Notes: generated by a model from the sequence alone, not told the origin. Counted from the stretch's first letter, positions 22,197 through 30,505 are shown. The stretch is DNA of 34,508 bases from Acidobacteriota bacterium (GCA_019247495.1 JAFAOU010000236.1:1-34508); one strand, 5' to 3'. A program made the numbers and translations.

Positions 22197-22263
22197 GTTC
22201 CTGGACTCGTCACGTTGCTTGCATAGCAACGGCTCCCCAACGCGCAAATCAGAGGAGAAATTG

Positions 22264-24117
22264 ATGAGACGTTTCCGGTCAATTGTCCCGGTGTTCCTGT
22301 TCCTCGTCGCCATCCCGCTCGCCGCGCAGAATCTCGAGATCCACTACATCGACGTTGGATGGGGCGGCTCGGTGTTCATCAAAGGTCCTACCGGCATCAC
22401 TGTCCTGATGGAAGCCGGCAACACCGGCATGGGCACGCAGTACGTCGTGCCGTATCTCAAGTCGATCGGCGTGCAGCCGGCCAATGGAATCGACTACGTC
22501 ATCGGCGGCCATCAGCACTGCGATCACATCGGCGGTCTCGATGAAGTGATCAACGCCGGCTACAACATCCACATCAAGCAGTACTACAACGGTTCGACCT
22601 ACGCGTCGTCATGCGCCGACGGATGGAACGCGGCATCCGCGGGCACCACCGCCGGCGCTCCGATCGCGATGCCTGTCGGCCAGGTCATCGACCTCGGCAA
22701 CGGCGCGACGATCACGTGCATCGCGCGCAACGGCTCGATCATCGGCGGCGGATCGGTCGCCGTGACCGACGAGAACGACCGCTCCATCGCGCTGCTGATC
22801 AAGTACGGCGGCTTCGATTACATCTGGGCCAGCGACATGGGCGGCGGACCCGATGCCTGCACCGGCCGTTCGACGACGCAGCTCGACGTCGAGAGCTCGG
22901 TGATCAACGCCATTTCCCCCGGCGGTGCGCATCCGCTGATCACGGCGGGCGGCATCGACCTGATGCACGTCAATCATCACGGCAGCGAGAGCAGCAGCAA
23001 TCCGACGTACTTCAACAAGGTCAAACCAGCGGTTGCGATCATCGGCGTCGGTGCCGGTGAGACGACCGGTTGGGATCTGCCGCGTATCAAATCGGTCGAC
23101 AGCGTGCTGCTCGGCAGCAGCGGTTGCACGACCGCGCCGCCTGCGTACGTGCTGCAGACCGAGGAGGGCAATCCGGCGGGGACGAACACGAGCCATTCCG
23201 GATTCTGCGTCGGCAACATCAAGATCACGACGGACGGCATCAGCATCTTCACCGTTTCCGCGGACGGTCTTGTGCATCAGGGCCCGAACGAGCTGGCGGC
23301 GTCGGGACTGCCGAAGAGTTTCACGATCGATGATTCCGGCGGCGGTGGCGGCGACACGACTCCGCCGGCGACGTCGATCACCGCGCCGCTCAACGGCGCC
23401 ACGGTCAGCGGCACGACAAGCGTGACTGCCTCGGCATCCGACAACGTCGGCGTGACGAAGGTCGAGTTCTACCTCGACGGCGCGTTGAAGTCGACGGATA
23501 CGACATCGCCCTACTCCTGGAGCTGGGACACGACGACGGCTACGAACGGATCGCATTCGCTGACGTCGAAGGCATACGACGCGGCGCTGAACGTCGGAAC
23601 GTCGACGACCGTGAATGTCACCGTCAGCAACGGCGTGCCGGTGAACATCGGCAACTGGACTCTGACGCAGGCCAACGCGACGCTGACCTACACGATCCCG
23701 GCCGGAACGACGATCCCGTCGAAGGGCTACGTGATCATCGCCCGCAACGCGACGAAGAGCGCGTTCCAAACGTATTGGGGCGTGACCCTCGCAGCGAACG
23801 TTGTGTTCATCAACTCCGGCGACACGATGCCGCAGATCAACGGCAGCGAGACCTACACGCTGAAGAATTCGTCGGGTACGACCATCGAAGGGACGACCGT
23901 GGCGATGGACACGTCGGGCGGCTCCGCCTTCCAGCGCGCCACGTGCGGCGCGATCGGAACGCTCAGTAGCTGGACGAAGCTGGCCTCCGCATCCGGCAGC
24001 CCCGGCACCGGCGGACTCAATGGCTGCAACAAGGGTCCGTTCATCAACGAATTCTCCGACGCGTTAGGCACCGGCAACTACGTCTACGAGTTCATCGAGT
24101 TGTTCAACGATAAGTAG
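22264..24117 (+). CDS. Secreted metallo-beta-lactamase-fold protein with Ig-like and lamin-tail-like domains
   Basis: A 617-residue exported protein; signal peptide about 1-22 (IPLAAQ). The N-terminal domain is a metallo-beta-lactamase fold of the ComEC/Rec2 type: HYIDVGWGGS at 27-36, metal motif HQHCDH at 83-88, later MHVNHHGSESSSNP. It may act on nucleic acid or phosphoesters outside the cell (inference). Then comes a Gly-rich linker, an Ig-like domain (about 360-455, VEFYLDGALKSTDTTSP) and a permuted-looking lamin-tail domain (461-617: NIGNWTL ... INEFSD...YEFIELFND). The last 250 residues are clearly paralogous to those of the protein at 19450-21162. AGAGGAGA lies before ATG 22264; a strong terminator follows. 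Confidence 0.87.
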   Translation: MRRFRSIVPVFLFLVAIPLAAQNLEIHYIDVGWGGSVFIKGPTGITVLMEAGNTGMGTQYVVPYLKSIGVQPANGIDYVIGGHQHCDHIGGLDEVINAGYNIHIKQYYNGSTYASSCADGWNAASAGTTAGAPIAMPVGQVIDLGNGATITCIARNGSIIGGGSVAVTDENDRSIALLIKYGGFDYIWASDMGGGPDACTGRSTTQLDVESSVINAISPGGAHPLITAGGIDLMHVNHHGSESSSNPTYFNKVKPAVAIIGVGAGETTGWDLPRIKSVDSVLLGSSGCTTAPPAYVLQTEEGNPAGTNTSHSGFCVGNIKITTDGISIFTVSADGLVHQGPNELAASGLPKSFTIDDSGGGGGDTTPPATSITAPLNGATVSGTTSVTASASDNVGVTKVEFYLDGALKSTDTTSPYSWSWDTTTATNGSHSLTSKAYDAALNVGTSTTVNVTVSNGVPVNIGNWTLTQANATLTYTIPAGTTIPSKGYVIIARNATKSAFQTYWGVTLAANVVFINSGDTMPQINGSETYTLKNSSGTTIEGTTVAMDTSGGSAFQRATCGAIGTLSSWTKLASASGSPGTGGLNGCNKGPFINEFSDALGTGNYVYEFIELFNDK

Positions 24118-24130
24118 CGATTGACTCACG

Positions 24131-24164
24131 ACGCCGCCGGCCACTTGCGCCGGCGGCGTTTTTT
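24131..24164 (+). terminator. Rho-independent terminator after the MBL-fold gene
   Basis: ACGCCGCCGGC (24131-24141) and GCCGGCGGCGT (24149-24159) form a perfect 11-bp stem with a 7-base loop, followed by six T (24159-24164). It starts 13 bases after the stop of the upstream gene. Confidence 0.93.
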
Positions 24165-24233
24165 GTATACCTTTCCGGCTCCCCACACGGGGCGCATCCT
24201 CCGCGCTCTCACTCCCGTTGCACCAATCAATCG

Positions 24234-24536
24234 ATGCTTACAATTCTTCTGCTGCTGGCGCTGCATGCGCCCGAGGATTCTGTGCTGAAAGCGCGCTACA
24301 TCGCTGTCGAAGGAACCGACGTGGAGTACGGACAAGGTGCGATCGAGCGCAACGAACTGCTTCACCATCCGCTGCCGCATCTGACGTGGCTCATCGTCGC
24401 TGATGTCAATCCCGATGACTTGCAAGCAAAACTCAATGCCGCCGTCGATCCGAAGCACGGCTCGTTCGTCGTCGAATGCGCGAGCGAGGAGGAAGAAGCG
24501 GCGGTGCGATCGGGGAAGATCGCGATGCAGCGATGA
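24234..24536 (+). CDS. Small exported protein of unknown function
   Basis: A 100-residue ORF starting MLTILLLLALHAPED, with a hydrophobic N-terminus that looks like a short signal peptide or anchor. The rest is soluble with acidic stretches (CASEEEEAAVRS). No family is recognised. It lies 70 bases after a strong terminator and 8 bases before the palindrome upstream of the Mug-type gene. The ATG lacks an obvious ribosome-binding site. The composition looks coding, but the gene could be a chance ORF. Confidence 0.5.
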   Translation: MLTILLLLALHAPEDSVLKARYIAVEGTDVEYGQGAIERNELLHHPLPHLTWLIVADVNPDDLQAKLNAAVDPKHGSFVVECASEEEEAAVRSGKIAMQR

Positions 24537-24544
24537 AGGCTGTT

Positions 24545-24605
24545 CACCACAGAGGCACAAAGAGCACAAAGAGATCTCCTTTGTGTCCTTTGTGTCTTTT
24601 TGGTG
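24545..24605. repeat. Intergenic palindrome with CACAAAGAG units
   Basis: CACCA (24545-24549) and TGGTG (24601-24605) are the outer ends; CACAAAGAG repeats on the left pair with CTTTGTGTC repeats on the right. It belongs to the family at 19372 and 25165 but with AAAG in place of GAGG. It ends 14 bases before the preferred Mug start. Confidence 0.8.
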
Positions 24606-24619
24606 GAAAATGGTTTTCA

Positions 24620-25162
24620 TTGAAACCGACGAAAGCGGATCTGCTCGCGGCGTTCGGGACGACGCTGCCGGACGTCATCGCGCCCGATCTCGATGTCGTC
24701 TTCTGCGGCATCAATCCCGGTCTGTACACCGCTGCGGTGCAGCAGCATTTCGGACGTCCCGGCAATCGTTTCTGGCCGACGATTTACAAAGCCGGCTTTA
24801 CGCCGCGGCTGTTCCATCCGTCGGAACAGCGCGAGCTGCTGCAGCACGGCTGCGGGATCACGAACGTCGTCGCTCGCGCGACGACTGCCGCGGCGGAGTT
24901 GACGTCCGCGGAGCTCGTCGAAGGCGCCCGCACGCTCGAAAAAAAGATCGCCCGTTTTCGTCCGCGCGTCCTGGCTATCGTCGGTATCGGCGCGTATCGA
25001 ACGGGATTCAATCATCCACGCGCGAAGACTGGCCTGCAAGACGAGACCATCGTCGATACGCGCATCTGGATATTGCCGAATCCGAGCGGATTGAATGCGA
25101 ACTACCGGCCGGCGGAGTTGGTGGCGTTGTATCGGGAGTTGCGCGATTGGCTTGGAAAATAA
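24620..25162 (+). CDS. G/U mismatch-specific uracil-DNA glycosylase (Mug/TDG family)
   Basis: Removes uracil or thymine from G:U and G:T mismatches, starting base-excision repair in the cytoplasm. In the 180-residue core: VVFCGINPGLYTAA near 31-44 holds the catalytic asparagine (N in GINPG), FGRPGNRFWP is the family's DNA-contact segment, and the C-terminal motif LPNPSGLNANY is the Mug/TDG intercalation loop. The TTG at 24620 gives the normal family N-terminus (KPTKADLLAAFGTTLPD). The frame is open further up to ATG 24533, but that would put the palindrome inside the protein. No strong ribosome-binding site is seen; GGTGGA lies about 12 bases upstream. It is convergent with the PQQ dehydrogenase. 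Confidence 0.85.
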   Translation: MKPTKADLLAAFGTTLPDVIAPDLDVVFCGINPGLYTAAVQQHFGRPGNRFWPTIYKAGFTPRLFHPSEQRELLQHGCGITNVVARATTAAAELTSAELVEGARTLEKKIARFRPRVLAIVGIGAYRTGFNHPRAKTGLQDETIVDTRIWILPNPSGLNANYRPAELVALYRELRDWLGK

Positions 25163-25164
25163 TC

Positions 25165-25211
25165 ACCACAGAGACACAGAGGAAGCTCTGTGACCTCTGT
25201 GCCTCTGTGGT
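25165..25211. repeat. Palindrome filling the gap between convergent genes
   Basis: CACCACAGAGACACAGAG on the left pairs with CTCTGTGCCTCTGTGGT on the right. It occupies the whole gap between the Mug stop (25162) and the PQQ dehydrogenase stop (25212), so it could end transcription in both directions. It is the third member of the CACAGAGG family. Confidence 0.88.
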
Positions 25212-27071
25212 TCATTTCAGAGCAAACGCGACCACAGCGTCCCCGCGCTTCGTGTGCAGTTTGCCGTGTCCTCCCGCGGCGATGACGACGAACTGTTTTC
25301 CGCCGGCGCGGTAGATCATCGGCGACGCCTGCGCACTCGCTGGCAGTGGCGCATGCCAGATTTCCTTGCCCGTTTCGACGTCGAAGGCGCGGAAGATTTC
25401 GTCCATTGCGGCGGCGATGAAGACGATGCCGTTCGAGGTCGCGGAACCGCCGAGGTTCGGGGAGCCGATGTTGGGTGGGAGGCCGGGGATGCGCGTGACG
25501 GTGCCGAACGGCGTTTCCCAACGCACCTTGCCCGAATTCACGTCGATCGCGGTCAGCGCGCCCCACGGCGGCGGCGTGCACGGGACGCCTTTCGGCGACA
25601 GAAGAATCGTGCGGTACATCGCGTACGGCGTGCCGCTCATGCGGTTGTACTCGCCGAAAATCCGCTCGCCTTTGCTGCGGGCGCGGTCGGCATCGTAGTC
25701 GGCGCGTGGAATCAGGCGCACCGTCGCCGCGAGGCGGTTCGTGTTCGCGACGATGATGTGATGCACCGGGTCGTACGACATCCCGCCCCAGTGCATGCCG
25801 CCGACGTTGCCGGGAACCTGCAGCGTTCCGCGGATGCTCGGCGGCGTGAACATGCCGTCGTGACGCAGCGACGCGATGATCGATTTGCACGCGGCGCGGT
25901 CGGCATCGTCGACTCCGAAGACATCGTCGGGCTTGAGTTGCGATGGAACGATCGGCGGAGGCATCGTCGGGAACGGCTGCGTCGGCCACGCCTCTTCGCC
26001 GGCGATGTCGCTGGCCGGCACCGGCCGTTCCTCGATCGGAAAGAGTGGCTCGCCGGTGGCGCGGTTGAAGAAGAAGAGATGTCCCATCTTCGTCCCGACC
26101 GCGACCGCTTTAATGCCGCGCACTTCGACGAGCACGGGCTGCGTGGCGATGTCGTAATCCCACAGATCGTGATGCACGACCTGGAAGTGCCAGGCCACTT
26201 CTCCGGTGGCCGCGCGGATGGCCACGATGCTGTTGGCCAGTTCATTTTTGCCGAGGCGAAGGCCGCCGTAGTAGTCGGGGCTGGGGCTGCTGGTGGGGAC
26301 GAAGACCATGCCCGATTCGGGATCGGCGGTGATCGGCGCCCACGCATTCGCGGCGCCGCTGTGCAGTTCGCGCGCGATCGGATCGAACGTCCAGCGCAGC
26401 GCGCCGGTACGCGCGTCGTACGCGCGCACGCTGCCGCGCTCGAGCTCTGCGGCGCCGTTGTCGCCGATCGCGGAACCGACGATGACCAGGTCGCCGATGA
26501 CCGCCGGCGGCGAGGTGACCTGATAGTCGCCAAATCGCGGGTGCGCAATTCCCTCGGTCAGATCAACCGTGCCGCGGACGCCGAAGTCTTTGCTTGGAGA
26601 CCCCGTGGCGGCATCGAGAGCGATGAGACGGGCGTCGATGGTCCCTTCGAAAATCCGTTTTCCCTTCGCCCAATACGCCACACCCCTCGACGTGACCTCG
26701 GAGAAGTCGCCGCTGCGATCGACGCGCGGATCGAACGTCCATTTCTCATGTCCCGTCGCGGCGTCGAGGGCGATAACTTTGTTGAATCCGGTGCTGAGAT
26801 ACATCACGCCGTCGGCGACGATCGGCGTTGTCTCGAACGTCGATTTTTGCTCGGAGTCTTTCTCGAACGACGTCTCTCCCGTGTGATACGTCCACGCCAC
26901 TTCCAGCTTTCCAACGTTCGTGCGATCGATGTCCGTCAGCGGCGAGTAGCGCGTTCCGCCGGCGTTCGCGTACGCGGGCCAGTCGTTGTTGTTTGACGTC
27001 GTCGAACTGCAGGACGCCGTGAGGAGAAGCGTTGCAATCAAGGCGTTTCGCATCGTCATATGATCGTTCAT
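25212..27071 (-). CDS. PQQ-type quinoprotein dehydrogenase, lipoprotein
   Basis: A 619-residue PQQ-dependent alcohol/glucose dehydrogenase-like propeller, probably oxidising a sugar or alcohol in the periplasm and passing electrons to quinone. The lipobox LTASC follows a short hydrophobic signal, so it is membrane-anchored. Family features: WPAYANAGGTRYSPLTDID at the mature N-terminus, GKLEVAWTYHTGE, repeated ALDAATG blades, VVHHDLWDYDIATQPV (a conserved segment near the active site), GLPPNIGSPNLGGSA and the C-terminal GGHGKLHTKRGDAVVAFAL. Three in-frame ATGs (27071, 27059, 27053) could start it; the later two fit a lipoprotein signal better and none has a clear SD. No PQQ synthesis genes are in the window. 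Confidence 0.88.
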   Translation of the reverse strand: MNDHMTMRNALIATLLLTASCSSTTSNNNDWPAYANAGGTRYSPLTDIDRTNVGKLEVAWTYHTGETSFEKDSEQKSTFETTPIVADGVMYLSTGFNKVIALDAATGHEKWTFDPRVDRSGDFSEVTSRGVAYWAKGKRIFEGTIDARLIALDAATGSPSKDFGVRGTVDLTEGIAHPRFGDYQVTSPPAVIGDLVIVGSAIGDNGAAELERGSVRAYDARTGALRWTFDPIARELHSGAANAWAPITADPESGMVFVPTSSPSPDYYGGLRLGKNELANSIVAIRAATGEVAWHFQVVHHDLWDYDIATQPVLVEVRGIKAVAVGTKMGHLFFFNRATGEPLFPIEERPVPASDIAGEEAWPTQPFPTMPPPIVPSQLKPDDVFGVDDADRAACKSIIASLRHDGMFTPPSIRGTLQVPGNVGGMHWGGMSYDPVHHIIVANTNRLAATVRLIPRADYDADRARSKGERIFGEYNRMSGTPYAMYRTILLSPKGVPCTPPPWGALTAIDVNSGKVRWETPFGTVTRIPGLPPNIGSPNLGGSATSNGIVFIAAAMDEIFRAFDVETGKEIWHAPLPASAQASPMIYRAGGKQFVVIAAGGHGKLHTKRGDAVVAFALK

Positions 27072-27089
27072 CGAAGGAGTGATTACGTC

Positions 27090-27578
27090 ATGACGAACCG
27101 CGAGTTTTTTCTAAGCCGTTGGGAGCCGGAGCAGCCGGCGTTTCTGCGCGTGCTGCGCGCATTGCCGGCCGACAAGCTCGATTACAAGCCGCACGAGCGT
27201 TCTACGAGTGCTGGCGATCTGGCGTGGCAGTTGTCTGAGGAGTTGCGCGTGCTGGCCGGTGTCACGGAGAGCGGCGACATCAACTGGGAGTCGGGATCAC
27301 GTCCCGCGACGCTCGACGAAATCGTGGCCGCGTACGAGGCGAACTCGGACAGCGTCCGCAAGCTTGTCAGTTCAATGCCGGATTCGCGTTGGGACGGCCC
27401 GGGACGTTTCCTCTTCGGAGGCCACGAAGCGTGGAAGGCCACCGTCAGCAGCGTGTTCTGGGGCTTCCTGCTCGACGCGATCCATCATCGCGGACAGCTC
27501 AGCGCGTACATCCGTCCGATGGGCGGGAAGGTGCCGTCGATCTACGGACCGTCGGCCGACGATACGGGCGGGATGTAG
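27090..27578 (+). CDS. DinB-family protein
   Basis: A 162-residue four-helix protein of the DinB/YfiT metal-binding superfamily, often thiol-dependent S-transferases or stress proteins. The C-terminal helix has the family's HHRGQLSAYIRPMGGKVPSIYG. In the first metal-binding helix the usual histidine appears to be Q (DLAWQLSEEL), so the metal site may be incomplete. ATG 27090 is chosen because AAGGAG lies 9 bases upstream; the longer open frame from 27060 has no such site. It is divergent from the PQQ dehydrogenase (the ATGs are 18 bases apart) and may share its regulatory region. Confidence 0.85.
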   Translation: MTNREFFLSRWEPEQPAFLRVLRALPADKLDYKPHERSTSAGDLAWQLSEELRVLAGVTESGDINWESGSRPATLDEIVAAYEANSDSVRKLVSSMPDSRWDGPGRFLFGGHEAWKATVSSVFWGFLLDAIHHRGQLSAYIRPMGGKVPSIYGPSADDTGGM

Positions 27579-27586
27579 GAAGCGCC

Positions 27587-27736
27587 GGAGCGCTGGCGTC
27601 CCGCCGGCTGGACCGGCGGCGTCCTCGCCGCCGAATGGGAGGCTTGCGCGGGCGTTTCGTTACCAGCGAATGTTGAGGGATTGGCGGTTCGGCGGCGAGA
27701 CGCCGCCGAGCCAGCCGGCGAGGACGCCAGCGCTCC
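27587..27736. repeat. 150-base palindrome between convergent genes
   Basis: GGAGCGCTGGCGTCC (27587-27601) pairs perfectly with GGACGCCAGCGCTCC (27722-27736). CGCCGGCTGG (27602-27611) pairs with CCAGCCGGCG (27711-27720). A third inner block at 27615-27635 pairs with 27688-27707 with one base deleted. It nearly fills the gap between the DinB gene and the gene ending at 27746. Confidence 0.88.
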
Positions 27737-27745
27737 AATCGCGTA

Positions 27746-30061
27746 CTACAACTTCTCCACGACCGCGCCTAACACGAATGTCGCGTATTGATCGCGGAAG
27801 TCGGCGAGCGGTACGGCGTCCGATGGCGTGCGGTCGGAGAGGCGGGTGTAGAGATCGCGGACCGTGTCGCGGCGCGTGGCGAAGAGCTCCGCGTTCAACT
27901 CGCCTTTGAGGGCGAAGAGGCGGAGGAAGTCGCCGCGCGGGAAGCGAAGCGGACGCTGGAGATTGTCGGAGCGCGGGTCCCATTCGCCGATGATCACGTC
28001 GTTCTCGCTGCCGTCGGGATTGCGGTGGATGCAGACGAGCAGCTCGATTTCGAGGGCCTGCTCGCTCGTCGTCGTGTCGAATTCGGGTGCGACCGGCAGA
28101 GGGCGTTCGCGTTCCTGGTGAAACTCCTGGCGGATGGCCAGCACCAGCGGTTCGGTTCCGTCGAGCGGCGTTGCTTCGACGTCGCCGGGAGCGAAGGGAA
28201 CGATCTCGCCGACGTCCACTTCATCGAGACCTTTCAGCGACACGTTGCCAATCAGGCGCACGCCGATGTATTCGAGTCCGGTCAGCGACGGCGCGAAGCC
28301 GATGTATGTCGCCCACGGCGCGCGCAACCGGAACAGTTGCTGCCCCTCGGCGGTCAACTCGTTCGACAACTCCTGCAGCAGCGGGAAGGACGCCACGATC
28401 CCTTCGTTGACGAGATGCCCGCTGTTGTTCACGTACGCGTAAAACTCGCGGGCGTGCTGCGTGTGATCGATGACGTCGACGCCGCGCTCGAGCGGGGCGA
28501 AGAACGCCTGCACCTTCGCGGGATCGTAGCCATGCGTCAGGAGGAACGACGCGAACTCATCGATCTCGCGGCTCGCTTTGCCGGTGGTCAGGCGCGACAG
28601 CTCCACGATGCCCGGTCCATAGAACTCAGTGATGCGCTCGTTGCCGCTGCCTTTCATCGGCAGCAGCCGGTAGTAGCCGAAGTTGAGCGCGATGCGTACG
28701 CCTTTGTTGAATGCGAACCCTTTGCTGCGGACGTCGGCGTAGCAGCGCTGGATTTCGACGGCAGCGCGGATCAGGCGCAGCGCGCGGCGGGTCGTGTAGA
28801 ACGCGCCGTCGCCGAGGAACTTTTCGAATTGCAGCAGGTGCCGGCCGGCGATCGAATCGAGCTTGCGCTGGAAGAGCAGCATCTGCCGGTACGAGCTGAT
28901 CTCCTCCTTGCGGCCGCCGCGGCGGATGTTGCCGAGGGTCTCGGTGAAATTGGAGATGTCGTAGATCAGACCGAAGCGATGCACCATCGGATCGACGACG
29001 CCCGGCCGTCCGAAATCCATCGGACGCGTGGAGCGCGAATACGCAGTGGCCCGCTTGTCAGCGGAGACGATCTGCTTGTCAGCCGTCACCGTCATCATGG
29101 TGATGCCGCGCCGCAGCTGATTGAGGATGGCGAATTCGCGCAGACGGCGCGCGATGAGCTGGAACTGTTCGCGGTCTTCGCGCGTGACCGCCGCCTGAAT
29201 CGCGTTTTGATCGAAGAGGAAGTTCTGAAAGCGCGTGTCGAGGAGCAGGGCCATCGGAACTCCCTGATCGGCCGACGAGAAGAGCGGCAGCGCGGCGCGA
29301 AACGTTCGGTCGCGCTGCAAAAGGTCGAGCGCGATCTCGCGCATCCGTTCGATGGAGTCGCGGAAGGATTGGAAGTCGCGGCGAAGATATCCATGCACGA
29401 ACGACCGCAACTCGCGCAAATCCGGTCCGATGAACTCCTCGGTCAATATCAAAACGTCGTCGGTCAGAAGCCGGAAAAACTGCAGGCCGCGCTGTTCTTC
29501 GCCGTCGAGAATCGGCGACGCTTTCGTGGCCAGTTGCGACATCGCCTCGCGCGTGTCGGACGCCCACTTCGCGAAGATGCGGTACTTGAACGCGTCGCCC
29601 TGCGTGCGGCCGATCTGCGTGTCGAAGCTGCTGACGCGGCGCGGGATCGATGAGAACTGCCGCGACAAATCGAACGAATGCGCGAGCCAGAAGACGGCGT
29701 GATAGTCGCTGAGCAGGTTCGACATCAGCGCGTTTTCCGCGAGGCGCATGAGCTGCGTCATGTACGCGGTGCAGGCGAGTTGCGCTTTCTCCTTCGCGGC
29801 CTGCTGGCGCCCGGCCTGCCACGCCACTTCGTCCGCGAGCCAGCGATCGAGCTTCGCTTCGAGCTCGCGAAGCACCGGAGCGTCGGCTACAGGGAAGCCG
29901 AGCGTGGGTGACAGTGTCTCGTCGGCGGGAAAGATTTTGTACGGCTTCGGCAGCAGCGTTTCCGCGCGGGGAAAAATCTCCTCCAGCGTCCGCCCCAGCT
30001 CACTGCCGAGGAGAAACGTATCCGGCCGCGAGCCGAGGAAAGTCTCGAGAGTGGACGGCAT
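27746..30061 (-). CDS. Large soluble protein with a divergent class III nucleotidyl-cyclase-like domain
   Basis: A 771-residue protein with no signal or membrane segment. Residues about 362-495 follow the class III adenylyl/guanylyl cyclase pattern: FGLIYDISNFTETL (D368, first metal aspartate), FEKFLGDGAFY (G417-D418, second metal aspartate), GVRIALNFGYY, and YGPGIVELSRLT (R490, with the usual partner Asn changed to Glu). So the fold is likely, but activity is uncertain. The N-terminal 350 residues are helical and unassigned; the C-terminal 250 have beta-rich segments I do not recognise. A minus-strand TATAAT (30073-30078) lies 12 bases upstream of the start, but no matching -35 is visible. 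The cyclase reading is an inference from motifs only. Confidence 0.7.
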   Translation of the reverse strand: MPSTLETFLGSRPDTFLLGSELGRTLEEIFPRAETLLPKPYKIFPADETLSPTLGFPVADAPVLRELEAKLDRWLADEVAWQAGRQQAAKEKAQLACTAYMTQLMRLAENALMSNLLSDYHAVFWLAHSFDLSRQFSSIPRRVSSFDTQIGRTQGDAFKYRIFAKWASDTREAMSQLATKASPILDGEEQRGLQFFRLLTDDVLILTEEFIGPDLRELRSFVHGYLRRDFQSFRDSIERMREIALDLLQRDRTFRAALPLFSSADQGVPMALLLDTRFQNFLFDQNAIQAAVTREDREQFQLIARRLREFAILNQLRRGITMMTVTADKQIVSADKRATAYSRSTRPMDFGRPGVVDPMVHRFGLIYDISNFTETLGNIRRGGRKEEISSYRQMLLFQRKLDSIAGRHLLQFEKFLGDGAFYTTRRALRLIRAAVEIQRCYADVRSKGFAFNKGVRIALNFGYYRLLPMKGSGNERITEFYGPGIVELSRLTTGKASREIDEFASFLLTHGYDPAKVQAFFAPLERGVDVIDHTQHAREFYAYVNNSGHLVNEGIVASFPLLQELSNELTAEGQQLFRLRAPWATYIGFAPSLTGLEYIGVRLIGNVSLKGLDEVDVGEIVPFAPGDVEATPLDGTEPLVLAIRQEFHQERERPLPVAPEFDTTTSEQALEIELLVCIHRNPDGSENDVIIGEWDPRSDNLQRPLRFPRGDFLRLFALKGELNAELFATRRDTVRDLYTRLSDRTPSDAVPLADFRDQYATFVLGAVVEKL

Positions 30062-30082
30062 GGGGAGCCGCGATTATAGGCG

Positions 30083-30505
30083 TCAGCGCCAGATGGAGAG
30101 CAGCATCCCGACGGCCACGAAGCAGACCCAGTTGTACGCTGAGTTGATCAGCCACAACGGCTTTTTGGTCATCGAGAAAATCGCCGTGGCGAAGCTCGTC
30201 GGCGCCGCGAAGCCAAGCCAGACCAGCGTGCCGACGAAGGCGCCGCGCCATAACGCGTACGGCGGGAAGTGATTGATGATGATCGCCTCCACGTACGACG
30301 TGAGCAGACCGCAGAGAAACGCCATCAGGAAGAGGAAAGGCATCGCGCCGCCGGCGCCTTCCTTCATCTTCTCTTCCGGGATCCCCATCAGCCGGACCCA
30401 CGGCTTCTTGAAGAGCAGCGAGTACCAGAGGCCGCCGAGGATGAAGATGATGATGCCGCCGGCGAGGACTGCGAGGTAGTTCACGTGAGGAAAGGACAGT
30501 GACAT
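30083..30505 (-). CDS. DUF1761-family membrane protein
   Basis: A 140-residue protein with four membrane segments (about 9-30, 55-75, 85-105, 120-138). The opening NYLAVLAGGIIIFILGGLWYSLLFKKPW matches the DUF1761 pattern (N..a.......G..WY..lf...W). The function of that family is not known. ATG 30505 is preferred because AAAAGGAG lies just upstream; the frame remains open to 30544 without such a site. The stop is 21 bases upstream of the cyclase-like gene's start on the same strand, so the two may be co-transcribed. Confidence 0.82.
   Translation of the reverse strand: MSLSFPHVNYLAVLAGGIIIFILGGLWYSLLFKKPWVRLMGIPEEKMKEGAGGAMPFLFLMAFLCGLLTSYVEAIIINHFPPYALWRGAFVGTLVWLGFAAPTSFATAIFSMTKKPLWLINSAYNWVCFVAVGMLLSIWR

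Noticed and set aside
25254..26996. 580-residue antisense ORF opposite the PQQ dehydrogenase
   Set aside because: Same codon-bias shadow; the opposite strand carries clear quinoprotein motifs.
27788..29653. 621-residue antisense ORF opposite the cyclase-like gene
   Set aside because: No family features and Arg/Glu-rich low-complexity composition; the minus-strand protein has cyclase-type motifs.
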